The notes under the pieces: model-generated | Seen by the model: only the letters and a program-made list of their open reading frames with translations | Database searches by the model: none | What the model was told of the DNA's origin: nothing | Translations under genes and position numbers: made by a program | Assembly (NCBI RefSeq): GCF_000341105.1 | Contig: NZ_ANBB01000063.1 | Span: 17,645 to 81,644 of the forward strand | Source of the DNA: Nocardiopsis potens DSM 45234 | GTDB taxonomy: Bacteria; Actinomycetota; Actinomycetes; Streptosporangiales; Streptosporangiaceae | Length of the DNA: 64,000 nucleotides | Direction of reading: 5' to 3' | Part shown: in pieces, positions 44,283 through 52,899 of the stretch | Position numbering within the stretch: the stretch's first letter is position 1 | How the letters are laid out: each line of letters begins with the position of its first letter

Positions 44283-44681
44283 ATGCGCATCGGTGAACTC
44301 GCGGAGCGGTCCGGGGTCAGCACCCGGACGCTGCGCTACTACGAATCCCGGGGGCTGCTGCCCGCCCGCCGGGCGGTCAACGGCCACCGGGTGTACGGCG
44401 ACGGCGACCTGCGGCTGGTGCGGGAGATCCGCACCCTCCAGGACGTCGGGTTCAGCCTGGAGGAGACCCGGCCGTTCGTGCGGTGCCTGCAGGACGGGCA
44501 CCCGGCCGGGGACTCCTGCCCCACCTCGCTGCAGGCCTACCGGGGCAAGCTCGCCGAGATCGACGCGCTGATGGAGCGGCTGCGCGGCGCCCGGGACCGG
44601 GTGAGCGCCCAGCTGCTCCGGGCAGAGGCGCGGCTCTCCGCCGACGCCGGACCGCGATGCCAGTGGGAGGAGCAGGGATGA
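44283..44681 (+). CDS. MerR-family transcriptional regulator
   Basis: 132 residues. The N-terminal MerR helix-turn-helix is MRIGELAERSGVSTRTLRYY followed by ESRGLL and GHRVYGDGDL; the C-terminal dimer helix is EIDALMERLRGARDRV. Three cysteines (VRCLQDGHPAGDSCPTS, and PRCQWEEQG near the end) could bind a metal or sense thiol stress. It is autoregulated by inference from the 19-bp-spacer promoter directly upstream. Its stop overlaps the thioredoxin start (ATGA), so the regulator and the thioredoxin are co-expressed. Confidence 0.9.
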   Translation: MRIGELAERSGVSTRTLRYYESRGLLPARRAVNGHRVYGDGDLRLVREIRTLQDVGFSLEETRPFVRCLQDGHPAGDSCPTSLQAYRGKLAEIDALMERLRGARDRVSAQLLRAEARLSADAGPRCQWEEQG

Positions 44682-45007
44682 CCCCGACGACGAGCGTGTA
44701 CGACACCACCGACGCCGGCTTCGCCGAGGAGGTCCTCGGCGCCGACCGGCCGGTCCTGGTCATGTTCACCTCCGCGCACTGCCCGCCGTGCCGGATGATG
44801 GCCCCCGTCCTGGACGAGGTCGCCGCCGAGCGGGCCGACCGGATCGCGGTCGCCCGGCTCGACGTCGACGCCAACCCGGAGGCGGTCCGGGCCTACGGGG
44901 TGATGGGCACCCCCACGCTGATCCTCTTCGACGGCGGCGAACCGGTCCGCTCCCTGGTCGGCGCCCGCCCCAAGCGGCGCCTGCTCCAGGAGCTCGACGG
45001 AGTGTGA
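44678..45007 (+). CDS. Thioredoxin-fold protein with CPPC active site
   Basis: 109 residues. The thioredoxin fold is shown by LVMFTSAHCPPCRMMAPVLD, VARLDVDANPEAVRAYGVMG and the cis-proline TPTLILFDGG. The active site is C35-P-P-C38 where ordinary thioredoxins have CGPC; the Pro replacement raises the expected redox potential, so it may be a less reducing oxidoreductase. No signal peptide: cytoplasmic. Coupled to the MerR gene by a 4-bp overlap; an SD GGGAGGAG lies just upstream. Confidence 0.9.
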   Translation: MTPTTSVYDTTDAGFAEEVLGADRPVLVMFTSAHCPPCRMMAPVLDEVAAERADRIAVARLDVDANPEAVRAYGVMGTPTLILFDGGEPVRSLVGARPKRRLLQELDGV

Positions 45008-45043
45008 CGGCGGCCGGGCGGCGGAGGGGCGGCGTCCCCTCCG

Positions 45044-45598
45044 CTACCCCTCGCGGACCGGCAGGTCGTAGGTGCGGCGGACGCTGGAGCCGAGGCGGCC
45101 GATGTCCGCCCCGTAGACGTGCAGCGACACGGCGAGCCCGGCGCCGGTGTTGGCGACCCGGTGGATGTCCCCCGGCGGGGCGAACCCGCAGGCGGCGCCC
45201 GCCTCGTTGGTCGCGGTGCCGACCGGGGCCAGGTGCCGCTCCCGCCCGGACCCGGCCAGCGCGTACCGGACCTCGTCCTCGGTCCCGATGTGCACGCCGG
45301 TGACGCACCAGGCCACGTGGTCGTGCACGGGGGTGTGCTGCCCGGGCAGCCACACCAGGGCGACCACGGAGAACGCCCCGCCCTCCTCCACGTGCAGGAC
45401 GTGCTGGGTGTAGTGGTCGGGGTCCGGCTCCATACAGGACTCGGGGAGCAGGGCGGGGTCGGTGAGGAACGGCTCCAGGCTCCCGGCGACCAGCTCGGCG
45501 GTGTGCGCGGCGGTCGTCCCCGCGCGCACGGCGGCGCGCACGGCACCGACGAGTTCGTCCAGGCGGGGCGTGGTCGCGGTCTCGGAGACGGCGGACAT
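45044..45598 (-). CDS. Cysteine dioxygenase family protein
   Basis: 184 residues. A cupin-fold non-heme iron thiol dioxygenase: LVWLPGQHTPVHDHVAWCVT carries the HxH iron ligands, and PPGDIHRVANTG the third histidine. The family oxidises cysteine (or another thiol such as 3-mercaptopropionate) to a sulfinate. The ATG at 45598 has GGAGG upstream. A LysR gene lies upstream on the same strand and may control it. The exact thiol substrate is not resolved by sequence. Confidence 0.88.
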   Translation of the reverse strand: MSAVSETATTPRLDELVGAVRAAVRAGTTAAHTAELVAGSLEPFLTDPALLPESCMEPDPDHYTQHVLHVEEGGAFSVVALVWLPGQHTPVHDHVAWCVTGVHIGTEDEVRYALAGSGRERHLAPVGTATNEAGAACGFAPPGDIHRVANTGAGLAVSLHVYGADIGRLGSSVRRTYDLPVREG

Positions 45599-45833
45599 GG
45601 GACCTCCAGGGGGAGCCGGTGCGTGATCGGATGATGGGACGGCCCGGCGGCGGCGTGCCGCCGCTCCGCGGCGCCGGAGGGGCCGGCCGCCGGAGCGCGG
45701 CGGTATGCCCCGAGACTGGTCCGTCCCCGCCCGGATGTCGACGGCGATCTCGTTGGCCGGGGGCCAAGGAGCGCTTATCGGAGCGGGCCGCGGCACCGGC
45801 CCGCTCCGGTCGGCGGGCACCGGCCCGCGCCGG

Positions 45834-46802
45834 TCAGCCGGCGGCGGGAGGCGTGAGGCCGACGATCCCGGCCGTGCCCTCGAAGCCGCCCCGGGCCAGC
45901 CGTCGGGAGGTCTCCTCCAGGACCCTGAGCAGCAGCCGGGTCGCCGGGACGCGCTCGTATTCGCGCAGCGTGTAGGCGGTCACCCTGCGGTGGGCGGCAG
46001 GCTCGACCGGGCGCCCGGCCACGCCCGGGTGGCGCAGGCAGGAGAGCACCAGGCCGGGCATGAACGCGACCCCGGCCCCGGCCGCCACCAGGCTCTGCAC
46101 GGCCAGGTTGTCGTCGGTGGTGAACGCGATGTCGGGCTCGAACCCGGCGTCGGCGCAGGCCCGGACGAAGTGCCCGCGGCACCGGGAGCAGCCGGCGATC
46201 CACCGTTCCTCGGCGAGGTCGGCCAGGTGCACCCGGTGCCTGCGGCGCAGCGGGTGGTCCCGGGGGAGCACCACCACCACGCGGTCGTCCAGCAGCGGGA
46301 CGGCCACCAGGTCGTCCGCGGGCTCCTCCGGCGGTTCGGCCGGGCCGGGGCGGTAGTCGAAGGCCAGTGTCACGTCGCACTCGCCGCGCCGCAGCGCGCA
46401 CAGCGAGTCGGGCGGCTCGGTCTCCACCAGCTCCACCCGGATGCCCGGGTGCTCCTCGGCCAGCCGGGCCACGGCGGCGGGGATGATGGTCGCGCCCGCG
46501 CTGGGGAAGGTGCACAGCCGCACCCGGCCCGAGCGGAGCCTGCGGACGGTGGCGATCTGCTCCTCGGCGGCGGACAGGCTGCTCAGGATGTCCACGGCGT
46601 GCCGGAACAGCATGTGCCCGGCGTCGGTCGGCTTGAGCACCCGGCCCACCCGGGTGAACAGCGGCGTGCCCGCGGCGCGCTCCAGCGCGCGCATCTGCTG
46701 GCTGACCGCGGGCTGGGTGTACCCCAGCTCGCGCGCCGCGGCGGAGAAGGACCCTTCGTCCACCACCGCACGGAAAGTGCGCAGATGCCGGGAGTCGAAC
46801 AT
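45834..46802 (-). CDS. LysR-family transcriptional regulator
   Basis: 322 residues. The N-terminal wHTH is MFDSRHLRTFRAVVDEGSFS, AAARELGYTQPAVSQQMRAL with LERAAGTPLFTRVGR; the rest is a periplasmic-binding-like effector domain (RLCTFPSAGATIIPAAV). Cysteines CSRCRGHFVRAC in the effector domain are unusual and may be redox- or ligand-related. It is 235 bp upstream of the cysteine dioxygenase gene on the same strand, so it is a candidate regulator of it. Divergent from the alpha/beta hydrolase. Confidence 0.9.
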   Translation of the reverse strand: MFDSRHLRTFRAVVDEGSFSAAARELGYTQPAVSQQMRALERAAGTPLFTRVGRVLKPTDAGHMLFRHAVDILSSLSAAEEQIATVRRLRSGRVRLCTFPSAGATIIPAAVARLAEEHPGIRVELVETEPPDSLCALRRGECDVTLAFDYRPGPAEPPEEPADDLVAVPLLDDRVVVVLPRDHPLRRRHRVHLADLAEERWIAGCSRCRGHFVRACADAGFEPDIAFTTDDNLAVQSLVAAGAGVAFMPGLVLSCLRHPGVAGRPVEPAAHRRVTAYTLREYERVPATRLLLRVLEETSRRLARGGFEGTAGIVGLTPPAAG

Positions 46803-47121
46803 GCCGGGAGTATAAGGAGGGGCAAGGGGACGCCCAAGGGCTCCCGACCCGGCCCCGGACCGCCTGCGCGGCGGGCCTTTCCGGGGCCGGCGCGGACACC
46901 CGCTCCGGCCTGGGGGAACGGGCCCCGCCCGGGGTGCGGAGCGCTCCGGAGCCGGCCGGCGGAGGCCGGCGCCGGGAGCGTGCACCGGAGTGACCGACGC
47001 CACACCGCCCGCCCGATGCGGGGCCCCGGCGGGGGAGCCGTGCCCGGGGCCGGCCTCCGCGGACGTCCGATTCCCCGGAAGGTGTGGCACCGGATCGTTA
47101 TCTCGGGTAGACCGTTTGTTT
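46803..47121. other. Divergent intergenic region, no gene seen
   Basis: About 319 bp between LysR (minus) and the hydrolase (plus). It must hold both promoters. An A+T-richer stretch (GTTATCTCGGGTAGACCG) at 47097-47114 lies just before the hydrolase start. No operator identified. Confidence 0.4.
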
Positions 47122-47943
47122 ATGGACTTCCGGGGAATCGTTTACGAACGCCACGGCGGCGGTGCCCCCCTCGTGCTGCTGCACGGGCTCGGGCACCGGC
47201 GCCAGGCCTGGGACCCGGTGCTGCGCTCACTGGCCGAGCGGCACGAGGTGTACGCCCTCGACCTGCCCGGCTTCGGGCAGTCGCAGGCGCCCGACCCGGA
47301 GCGGCCGTTCGGCATCTCCGCGCTGGTAGACGCGGTCGCGGACTGGTGCGCCGACGCCGGGGTGGAGCGCCCGCACATCGCCGGCAACTCCCTCGGCGGC
47401 GCGGTCGCGCTGGAGCTCGGCGCCCATGGACTCGCCTCCTCGGTCACCGCGCTCTCCCCGATCGGCTTCACCCGCGGCGCCGAGATGCTCGGCTCGCGGA
47501 TCCTGGTCGGCGGGATGCACGTGGCCACCCGGGTCCCGGCCCGGGTCTGGACCTCGGTGATCGACAGCCGCCCGGTGCGCGCGCTGACCACCCTGGCGCT
47601 GCACGGCAGCGTCCGCGACCCCCGCGGCGACATGGCCCGGCTCGACCCGTCCGTGGTCACCCGGGGCTCGGCCTACACCCGCCTCGCCCCCGAGGTGGTC
47701 CGGTACAGCTTCGGCGGCGGCCCGGTGGTGCAGTGCCCGACCACGGTGGCCTGGGGCGAGGACGACCGGGTGCTGCCGGTCCGCGCGGTCCAGCGCGTCC
47801 TCGGCGCGATCCCGCACGCCTGGCAGGTGCGCCTGCTCGGCTGCGGCCACATCCCGATGGAGGACAACCCGGCCGCGGTCGCCGACGTCATCCTCAACAC
47901 CTGCCGCGCCGCCGCCCCCGCCCCACTGGCCGCCGCGGCCTGA
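47122..47943 (+). CDS. Alpha/beta-fold hydrolase
   Basis: 273 residues from the ATG at 47122. Oxyanion segment VLLHGLGHRRQAWD, nucleophile elbow GNSLGG (catalytic Ser), acid in WGEDDRVLP, and histidine in GCGHIPMED complete the triad. The central cap (ILVGGMHVATRVPARVWTSV) is helical. The family includes esterases, epoxide hydrolases and haloperoxidase-like enzymes, so the substrate is open. No signal peptide; cytoplasmic. A dispersed palindrome follows the stop. Confidence 0.88.
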   Translation: MDFRGIVYERHGGGAPLVLLHGLGHRRQAWDPVLRSLAERHEVYALDLPGFGQSQAPDPERPFGISALVDAVADWCADAGVERPHIAGNSLGGAVALELGAHGLASSVTALSPIGFTRGAEMLGSRILVGGMHVATRVPARVWTSVIDSRPVRALTTLALHGSVRDPRGDMARLDPSVVTRGSAYTRLAPEVVRYSFGGGPVVQCPTTVAWGEDDRVLPVRAVQRVLGAIPHAWQVRLLGCGHIPMEDNPAAVADVILNTCRAAAPAPLAAAA

Positions 47944-47965
47944 CGCCCCGCGCCCTCCCCTTCCC

Positions 47966-48029
47966 CGATGATCTTGACGTTGCGGGGGTATCAGAGCGCT
48001 CTGATACCCCCGCAACGCCAAGATCATCG
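47966..48029. repeat. Dispersed palindrome with TCTTGACGTTGCGG arms, copy 2 / bidirectional terminator
   Basis: A 64-bp inverted repeat with no loop: 32 bp per arm and one mismatch. The outer arms (GATGATCTTGACGTTGCGG) match copy 1 at 17574-17625; the inner stem differs. It lies between convergent genes and should terminate both. Confidence 0.85.
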
Positions 48030-48043
48030 ACCTGGGCGGGAGG

Positions 48044-50170
48044 TCAGCCGCTCACGCTCTCCTTGCCGTTCTCGATGTGGCCGGCCAGGCGGCGGAGGAA
48101 GGCGTCGTCGCCGGCCAGGGTGACGGCGAGGTCGTACCAGCCCTCGGTGGGGGAGGCGGGCCAGGTCAGCGTCTTCTCCGCGCCGGGGGAGAGCCGGACC
48201 TCCTGCTCCTTCTTGCCGCGTTCGGCGGAGTGGCCCTGCGGGGTGACGGTGAAGACCAGGTCCGCGCCGCCGTCGTTGCCCAGGGTGAGGCGGACCTTGC
48301 GGCCCTCGGCCTCGATCCGGCTCTCCACCCGGGCGGAGCTTCCCGGGGCGTCGGCGGCGGCCGAGCCGGTGAACTCGCGGCGGAACCCGTTGGGGCCGGT
48401 GAGCAGCAGGTCGTAGCCGTCGCCGGGGACCGGCGCCTTCCACGGGCCGTCCTCGGCGCCCGGGGCGACGTCGCGGTGCTGCGGCGCGTCGAACTCGTCC
48501 CGGTAGCCGTAGAGGGCCAGGTGCGCGCTGGAGGTGCCGGCGTTGGAGGCGGTGATGAGCACCGCGCCCGCGCCGGCGTCGTAGCGGCCGTGGGCGTCGG
48601 GCCGGTAGGGCAGCGGCCGGGCCGGGCGGCGGCCCTCCTCCTGCACCGGCATCACCTGCTCCTTCGGCGGGCGGGGCCGCCAGCGCCGGGTGAACTCCGG
48701 GATCGGGCCGGGCTCCTGCACGGCCGGCTGCGGGCGCCCCTCGGAGAAGTCGAAGGCGCCGGTCAGGTCGCCGCAGACGGTCCGCCGCCAGCGCGAGACG
48801 TTGGGCTCCTCCACCCCGGTCACCCGCTCCAGGAAGCGGATCTGCGAGGTGTGGTCGAACACCTCCGAGCAGACGTAGCCGCCGACCGTCCACGGCGAGA
48901 CGACCAGCATCGGCACTCGGATCCCCAGGCCGGTGGGGGAGCCGTCCCAGTACTCGTCCTGCTCGCCGGGCGGCGGCACCGGCGGCGGCACGTGGTCGAA
49001 GAAGCCGTCGTTCTCGTCGAAGGAGATGAGCACCGCGGTCTTCTTCCACACCTCCGGAGAGGAGGCCAGCGCGTCCAGGATCCGGTAGGTGACGGTGGCG
49101 CTGTGCACCGGGGAGGAGGCCCCCGGGTGCTCCGACTCCTGGGCGCTGGGCACCAGGTAGCTGACCTTGGGCAGCGTCCCGGCCTCGACGTCGGCGCGGA
49201 ACGCGTCGGCGAGGCTCCCGGGCCGGCCGCGGTGCAGGGCGCGGTCGTACAGCTCGCGCTCCTCGGCGGAGAGCCCCTCCACCCCTTCGGCCAGCGCGGC
49301 GAGGCGCGCCTCCTGCTCGTCCTCGGGCAGGCCGGCCAGCTCGCCGTAGAACGCGCCGAAGCCCGGGTGGCCGCCGGCCTTCTCCAGCGCCTTGCGGGCG
49401 ACGGCCTTGAACCGGGTGAAGTACTCCAGGTTGTTGTCGGTGAAGTTGTCCCACTCCTGGTAGACCTTCCACGCCACGCCCGCCTTCTGCAGCCGCTCGG
49501 GGTAGGCGGTCCACTCGTAGCCGGGGTGGCCGGCCTCGTCGTAGGCGTCGTTGCCGACGGCGCGCCTCCCGTTCGCCTCGAACCCGGTCCACCCGCTCAC
49601 CCAGTGGTTCCGGTTGGGGCTGGTGGAGGTGTGGATGGAGGAGTGGTAGGCGTCGCACACGGTGAACGTGTCGGCCAGTTCGAACTGGAAGGGGATGTCC
49701 TCCCGGTCGTAGTAGGCCATGGTCGCGGCGGTCTTCGCGGCCACCCAGCCGTCCATCCACCCGTCGGCCCAGGCCCGGCGGCCGCCGCCCCAGGAGTGGT
49801 CCAGGTCGCCGATGTACTGCAGCTCCTCGCGCTGCCGCTCGGCCGCCTCGCGCACCGAGAACGGCAGCACCGGGGAGATCTCCGTGCCCTGCTCGAACAC
49901 CGGGCGGCCGTCGCGCCGCCGCACCGCGTTCCGGTCGCCGAACCCGCGCACCCCGCGCAGCGTGCCGAAGTAGTGGTCGAAGCTCCGGTTCTCCTGCATC
50001 AGCAGCACCACGTGCTCGATCGAGTCCAGGCCGCCGGGCGGCGCGGGCTCGGCCAGCGCGGCCCGCAGCGACGGCGGGAGCAGCGAGAACGGGGAGGCGG
50101 CCAGCGCGGCGCCGCCTGCGGCGGCGGCGCCCGCGCCCAGCAGGCGGCGGCGGGAGATGTCCGGGGTCAC
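48044..50170 (-). CDS. Phosphocholine-type phospholipase C, Tat-exported
   Basis: 708 residues, close to the family length. The N-terminus DISRRRLLGAGAAAAGGAAL is a twin-arginine signal. The catalytic domain starts with IEHVVLLMQENRSFDHYFGT, with the conserved Glu-Asn (metal site) and later LISFDENDGFFDHVPPP and VPMLVVSPWTVGGYV, as in non-hemolytic PLC and acid phosphatase AcpA-type enzymes. The C-terminal third (from about 500) has two beta domains of the DUF756 type (VLITASNAGTSSAHLALYGY; VRLTLGNDGGADLVFTVTP). It hydrolyses phospholipid head groups outside the cell. GTG start. Confidence 0.93.
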   Translation of the reverse strand: MTPDISRRRLLGAGAAAAGGAALAASPFSLLPPSLRAALAEPAPPGGLDSIEHVVLLMQENRSFDHYFGTLRGVRGFGDRNAVRRRDGRPVFEQGTEISPVLPFSVREAAERQREELQYIGDLDHSWGGGRRAWADGWMDGWVAAKTAATMAYYDREDIPFQFELADTFTVCDAYHSSIHTSTSPNRNHWVSGWTGFEANGRRAVGNDAYDEAGHPGYEWTAYPERLQKAGVAWKVYQEWDNFTDNNLEYFTRFKAVARKALEKAGGHPGFGAFYGELAGLPEDEQEARLAALAEGVEGLSAEERELYDRALHRGRPGSLADAFRADVEAGTLPKVSYLVPSAQESEHPGASSPVHSATVTYRILDALASSPEVWKKTAVLISFDENDGFFDHVPPPVPPPGEQDEYWDGSPTGLGIRVPMLVVSPWTVGGYVCSEVFDHTSQIRFLERVTGVEEPNVSRWRRTVCGDLTGAFDFSEGRPQPAVQEPGPIPEFTRRWRPRPPKEQVMPVQEEGRRPARPLPYRPDAHGRYDAGAGAVLITASNAGTSSAHLALYGYRDEFDAPQHRDVAPGAEDGPWKAPVPGDGYDLLLTGPNGFRREFTGSAAADAPGSSARVESRIEAEGRKVRLTLGNDGGADLVFTVTPQGHSAERGKKEQEVRLSPGAEKTLTWPASPTEGWYDLAVTLAGDDAFLRRLAGHIENGKESVSG

Positions 50171-50281
50171 GGGGATGGGTCCTTCCGGTCGGCGGCCATG
50201 GCGGCCCCGCGAGCGTAGGGGCGCGGAGGGACCGGCGGGAGACCCGGGAACGAAGAAGAAGCGAACTCCGTGGAGAAGGGC

Positions 50282-51385
50282 TCAGATCAGCCTCCGGCCT
50301 CCCCTGCGGGCGTCCCGGCGCATCAGCCAGAGGAAGAACGGCGCGCCGCACAGCGCGGTGAGGATGCCGACCGGGATCTCCTCCGGTGCGGCCAGGGTGC
50401 GGGCCGCCAGGTCGGCGAGGATCATGAAGGAGGCGCCGAGCAGGATCGCCACCGGGAGCACCCGGCGGTGGTCGGAGCCGACCAGCAGCCGGGCGATGTG
50501 CGGCATCATCAGCCCGACGAACCCGATCGGGCCGCAGACCGAGACCAGCACCCCGGTGGCCAGGGACGTCGCCGTGAACATCAGCACGCGGAACCGGTTC
50601 ACCGCCAGCCCCATGCCCACCGCGGTCTCCTCGCCCAGCTGGAGCACGTTGAGCGCGGGGGCCGCGGCGGCGATCGCCAGCAGCGCGGCGAGCACCGCCG
50701 CGGCGACCACCGGCAGCGTCTGCCAGGTGGTCCCGGCCAGGCCGCCCAGGGTCCACCGCTGCACCTGCTTGGCGACGTGCGGGTCGCCGGAGAGCATGAT
50801 GGACAGGCTCGCCAGCGCGTGGCACAGCTGCCCGACCACCACCCCGGACAGGATCAGCCGGGTCGCCGTCATCCGGCCGCGCGCCTGCGCCAGGGCGTAC
50901 ACGGCGGCCAGCGCCAGCAGCGCGCCGAGGAACGCGGTCAGCGGCAGGGTGAGCAGCCCGAGCACGGAGAAGCCGGTGACCACCACCAGCACCGCGCCGA
51001 GCGTCGCACCGGAGGAGATGCCGAGCAGCAGCGGGTCGGCGAGCGGGTTGCGCACCAGGGTCTGCAGGGCCGCGCCGACCGCGGCCAGCCCGGCCCCGGC
51101 CAGCGCCGCCAGCAGCACCCGCGGCGCCCGGGCGACCGTCACGATCGCCTCGTGCGCGGGCGGCCAGTCCGGCCGGACCAGCCCGGGGAAGGCCCGGTGG
51201 GCGACGATCCGCCAGGTGTCGGTGAAGGAGACGTCCACCGAGCCGGCGATGACGCCGAAGGTCGCCGCGACCGGGACCGCGGCGACGAGGATCGGAAGCA
51301 GCAGGGGCAGCGGCACCGTGCCGCGCCGCGCGGAAGGGGGCGCGTCGCGGCCGGGGCCGGCCGCCGTACCGGGGTCGGTGCTCAC
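50282..51385 (-). CDS. btuC: BtuC/FecCD-family ABC transporter permease
   Basis: 367 residues with about ten transmembrane helices. Signature parts: FTDTWRIVAHRAFPGLVRPD after helix 1, VARAPRVLLAALAGAGLAAV, LLGISSGATLGAVLVV (conserved FecCD loop), GETAVGMGLAVNRFR written here as EETAVGMGLAVNRFR (coupling helix), and GPIGFVGLMMPHIARLLVG. GTG start, 8 bp after the binding-protein stop. Under a cobalamin riboswitch with the binding protein, so cobalamin or a precursor is the likely cargo, not a siderophore. No ATPase gene adjoins it. Confidence 0.85.
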   Translation of the reverse strand: MSTDPGTAAGPGRDAPPSARRGTVPLPLLLPILVAAVPVAATFGVIAGSVDVSFTDTWRIVAHRAFPGLVRPDWPPAHEAIVTVARAPRVLLAALAGAGLAAVGAALQTLVRNPLADPLLLGISSGATLGAVLVVVTGFSVLGLLTLPLTAFLGALLALAAVYALAQARGRMTATRLILSGVVVGQLCHALASLSIMLSGDPHVAKQVQRWTLGGLAGTTWQTLPVVAAAVLAALLAIAAAAPALNVLQLGEETAVGMGLAVNRFRVLMFTATSLATGVLVSVCGPIGFVGLMMPHIARLLVGSDHRRVLPVAILLGASFMILADLAARTLAAPEEIPVGILTALCGAPFFLWLMRRDARRGGRRLI

Positions 51386-51392
51386 CGGGGGC

Positions 51393-52415
51393 TCAGAACG
51401 CGTCCGGGTGCAGCTGCCCGGCGACCTCTTCCACCGCGCCGCCGACCCGGTTGCCGACCACGGAGGAGGTCAGCGGCAGCACCGCGAACCGCTCCTCCTC
51501 GACGGCGGGCGTCCCGGACAGCAGCGGGTCGGCGAGCAGCGCCTCCTTCTTCTCCTCCACGGAGACCTCGCCGTAGTCGTAGATGAGGATCGCCTCCGGC
51601 TCGCGGTCGGCGGCCTGCTCGATGGAGACGTCGGCGAAGACCTTGTCCAGGTCGTCGAAGACGTTCCGGCCGCCGGCGTGCGCGATGATCTCGGTGCCGA
51701 TGCCGGCGCCGCCCGAGGTGAAGACGGTGCCGTCGATGGAGTCCACCACCAGGACGTCCACCGGCTCGGTGCCCTCCAGGGCCTGCTCCACCCCGGCGAC
51801 CTGCTCCTCGATCCCGGCGACCAGCTCCCCGGCCCGGTCCTCCACCCCGAAGATCCGCCCGATGTTGGTGATCTCGGCGGCCACCGTCTCCATGGTGACC
51901 TCGTCGGCGCACTGCTCGATGCTGGCGTAGGTGGTCATCCCGGCGTCCTCCAGGGCCTCCCGGCCCCGGCCCTCGTCCGCGGAGAAGGCGCTGGAGGCGA
52001 ACCCGGCGTAGACGAAGTCGGGCTCGGCGGCGAGCAGGTCCTCGAACGACGGGTACTGCTCGGCCAGGACCGGGACGGACTCGTAGGCGTCGGCGTAGGA
52101 GGGCAGTACGGCGTCGTCCAGGTAGGCGGTGCCGACCATCCGGTCCTCCAGGCCGAGGGCGAGCATGATCTCGGTGGTGTGCTGGTTGAGCGTGACCGCG
52201 CGCTCCGGCGGGGCGTCCACGGTGACCTCACGGTCGCACTCCTGCACGGTGACCGGGTAGCCCTCGGCGGGGGCGGCCTCTCCGGCCGGTTCGCCGCCGC
52301 CCCCGCAGCCGGCGAGGGCGAGCAGGGCGGTGCAGGCGAGCGCGGGCGCGGTGCGGCGCACCGCGCGGCGGCCCGCCGGGGCGGGGGCGGAAGGGAAGGG
52401 GGGTTCCTGGTGCAC
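51393..52415 (-). CDS. btuF: Cobalamin-type ABC transporter substrate-binding lipoprotein
   Basis: 340 residues from the GTG at 52415, which has AGAGGA nine bases upstream (an in-frame GTG at 52448 is less well supported). The lipobox ALLALAGC is near residue 37, then a Gly/Glu linker and a TroA/BtuF-like two-lobed domain: PERAVTLNQHTTEIMLALGL, EQYPSFEDLLAAEPDFVYAG, the long connecting helix, then VLVVDSIDGTVFTSGGAGIG and DREPEAILIYDYGE. Placed behind a cobalamin riboswitch and before the permease, so B12 capture is the best reading. Confidence 0.85.
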   Translation of the reverse strand: MHQEPPFPSAPAPAGRRAVRRTAPALACTALLALAGCGGGGEPAGEAAPAEGYPVTVQECDREVTVDAPPERAVTLNQHTTEIMLALGLEDRMVGTAYLDDAVLPSYADAYESVPVLAEQYPSFEDLLAAEPDFVYAGFASSAFSADEGRGREALEDAGMTTYASIEQCADEVTMETVAAEITNIGRIFGVEDRAGELVAGIEEQVAGVEQALEGTEPVDVLVVDSIDGTVFTSGGAGIGTEIIAHAGGRNVFDDLDKVFADVSIEQAADREPEAILIYDYGEVSVEEKKEALLADPLLSGTPAVEEERFAVLPLTSSVVGNRVGGAVEEVAGQLHPDAF

Positions 52416-52539
52416 GTCCGGGTCCTCTCCGGGATCCGGGCACGGCACCGGTGGTCGAGGCGTACAAAAGGCGCACAGCGCGGCGGCACCGGAGACGCCC
52501 GTCCCCCGGGGTCCGCGCCCCTGGTCGACGATCGCGACG

Positions 52540-52690
52540 GGTCAGTCTCCTGACTCCCGGATCAGCGCCTCCCCCGGCCTTCCAGCGCGGCACGCCGTGG
52601 CCTTATGCGGGTTCGACTCCCCGGTCACAGTGGCGGGACCGTGCCGGATTCGCACCGGACTTCCTGGTTCCCGTCGCCCCCTCAGGCTAG
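52540..52690 (-). promoter_or_regulatory. Cobalamin (B12) riboswitch upstream of btuF-btuC
   Basis: On the minus strand: GACGGGAACCAGGAAGTCCG, GTGCGAATCCGGCACGGTCC, CGCCACTGTGA, ACCCGCATAAGGCCACGG and the closing GGGAGTCAGGAGACTGACC. This is the complete conserved core of the cobalamin riboswitch in order. It ends about 125 bp before the btuF start and should repress uptake when B12 is ample. Confidence 0.92.
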
Positions 52691-52828
52691 TGGCCGCTCC
52701 TGATCGGAGGGCGCCCGGGGTATGTCGGATCGGCCAAAAAGGGCACCCGGGTCCTAGACGAGGCGCCAATGATGGTCAAGGAATGTGACGGGCATGTCTC
52801 GAACCGGTGATGAAGTACATATCGGTCA

Positions 52829-52857
52829 TTGATCACGCAGGTGAACGGGGACAGGAT
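52829..52857 (+). promoter_or_regulatory. Candidate putP promoter
   Basis: TTGATC at 52829-52834 and CAGGAT at 52852-52857 with a 17-bp spacer fit an actinobacterial housekeeping promoter, 43 bp before the putP start region. Confidence 0.45.
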
Positions 52858-52899
52858 GCGGAGACCGAAGAGGAAACCTGAGAAGAAGGAAGGAGCACC

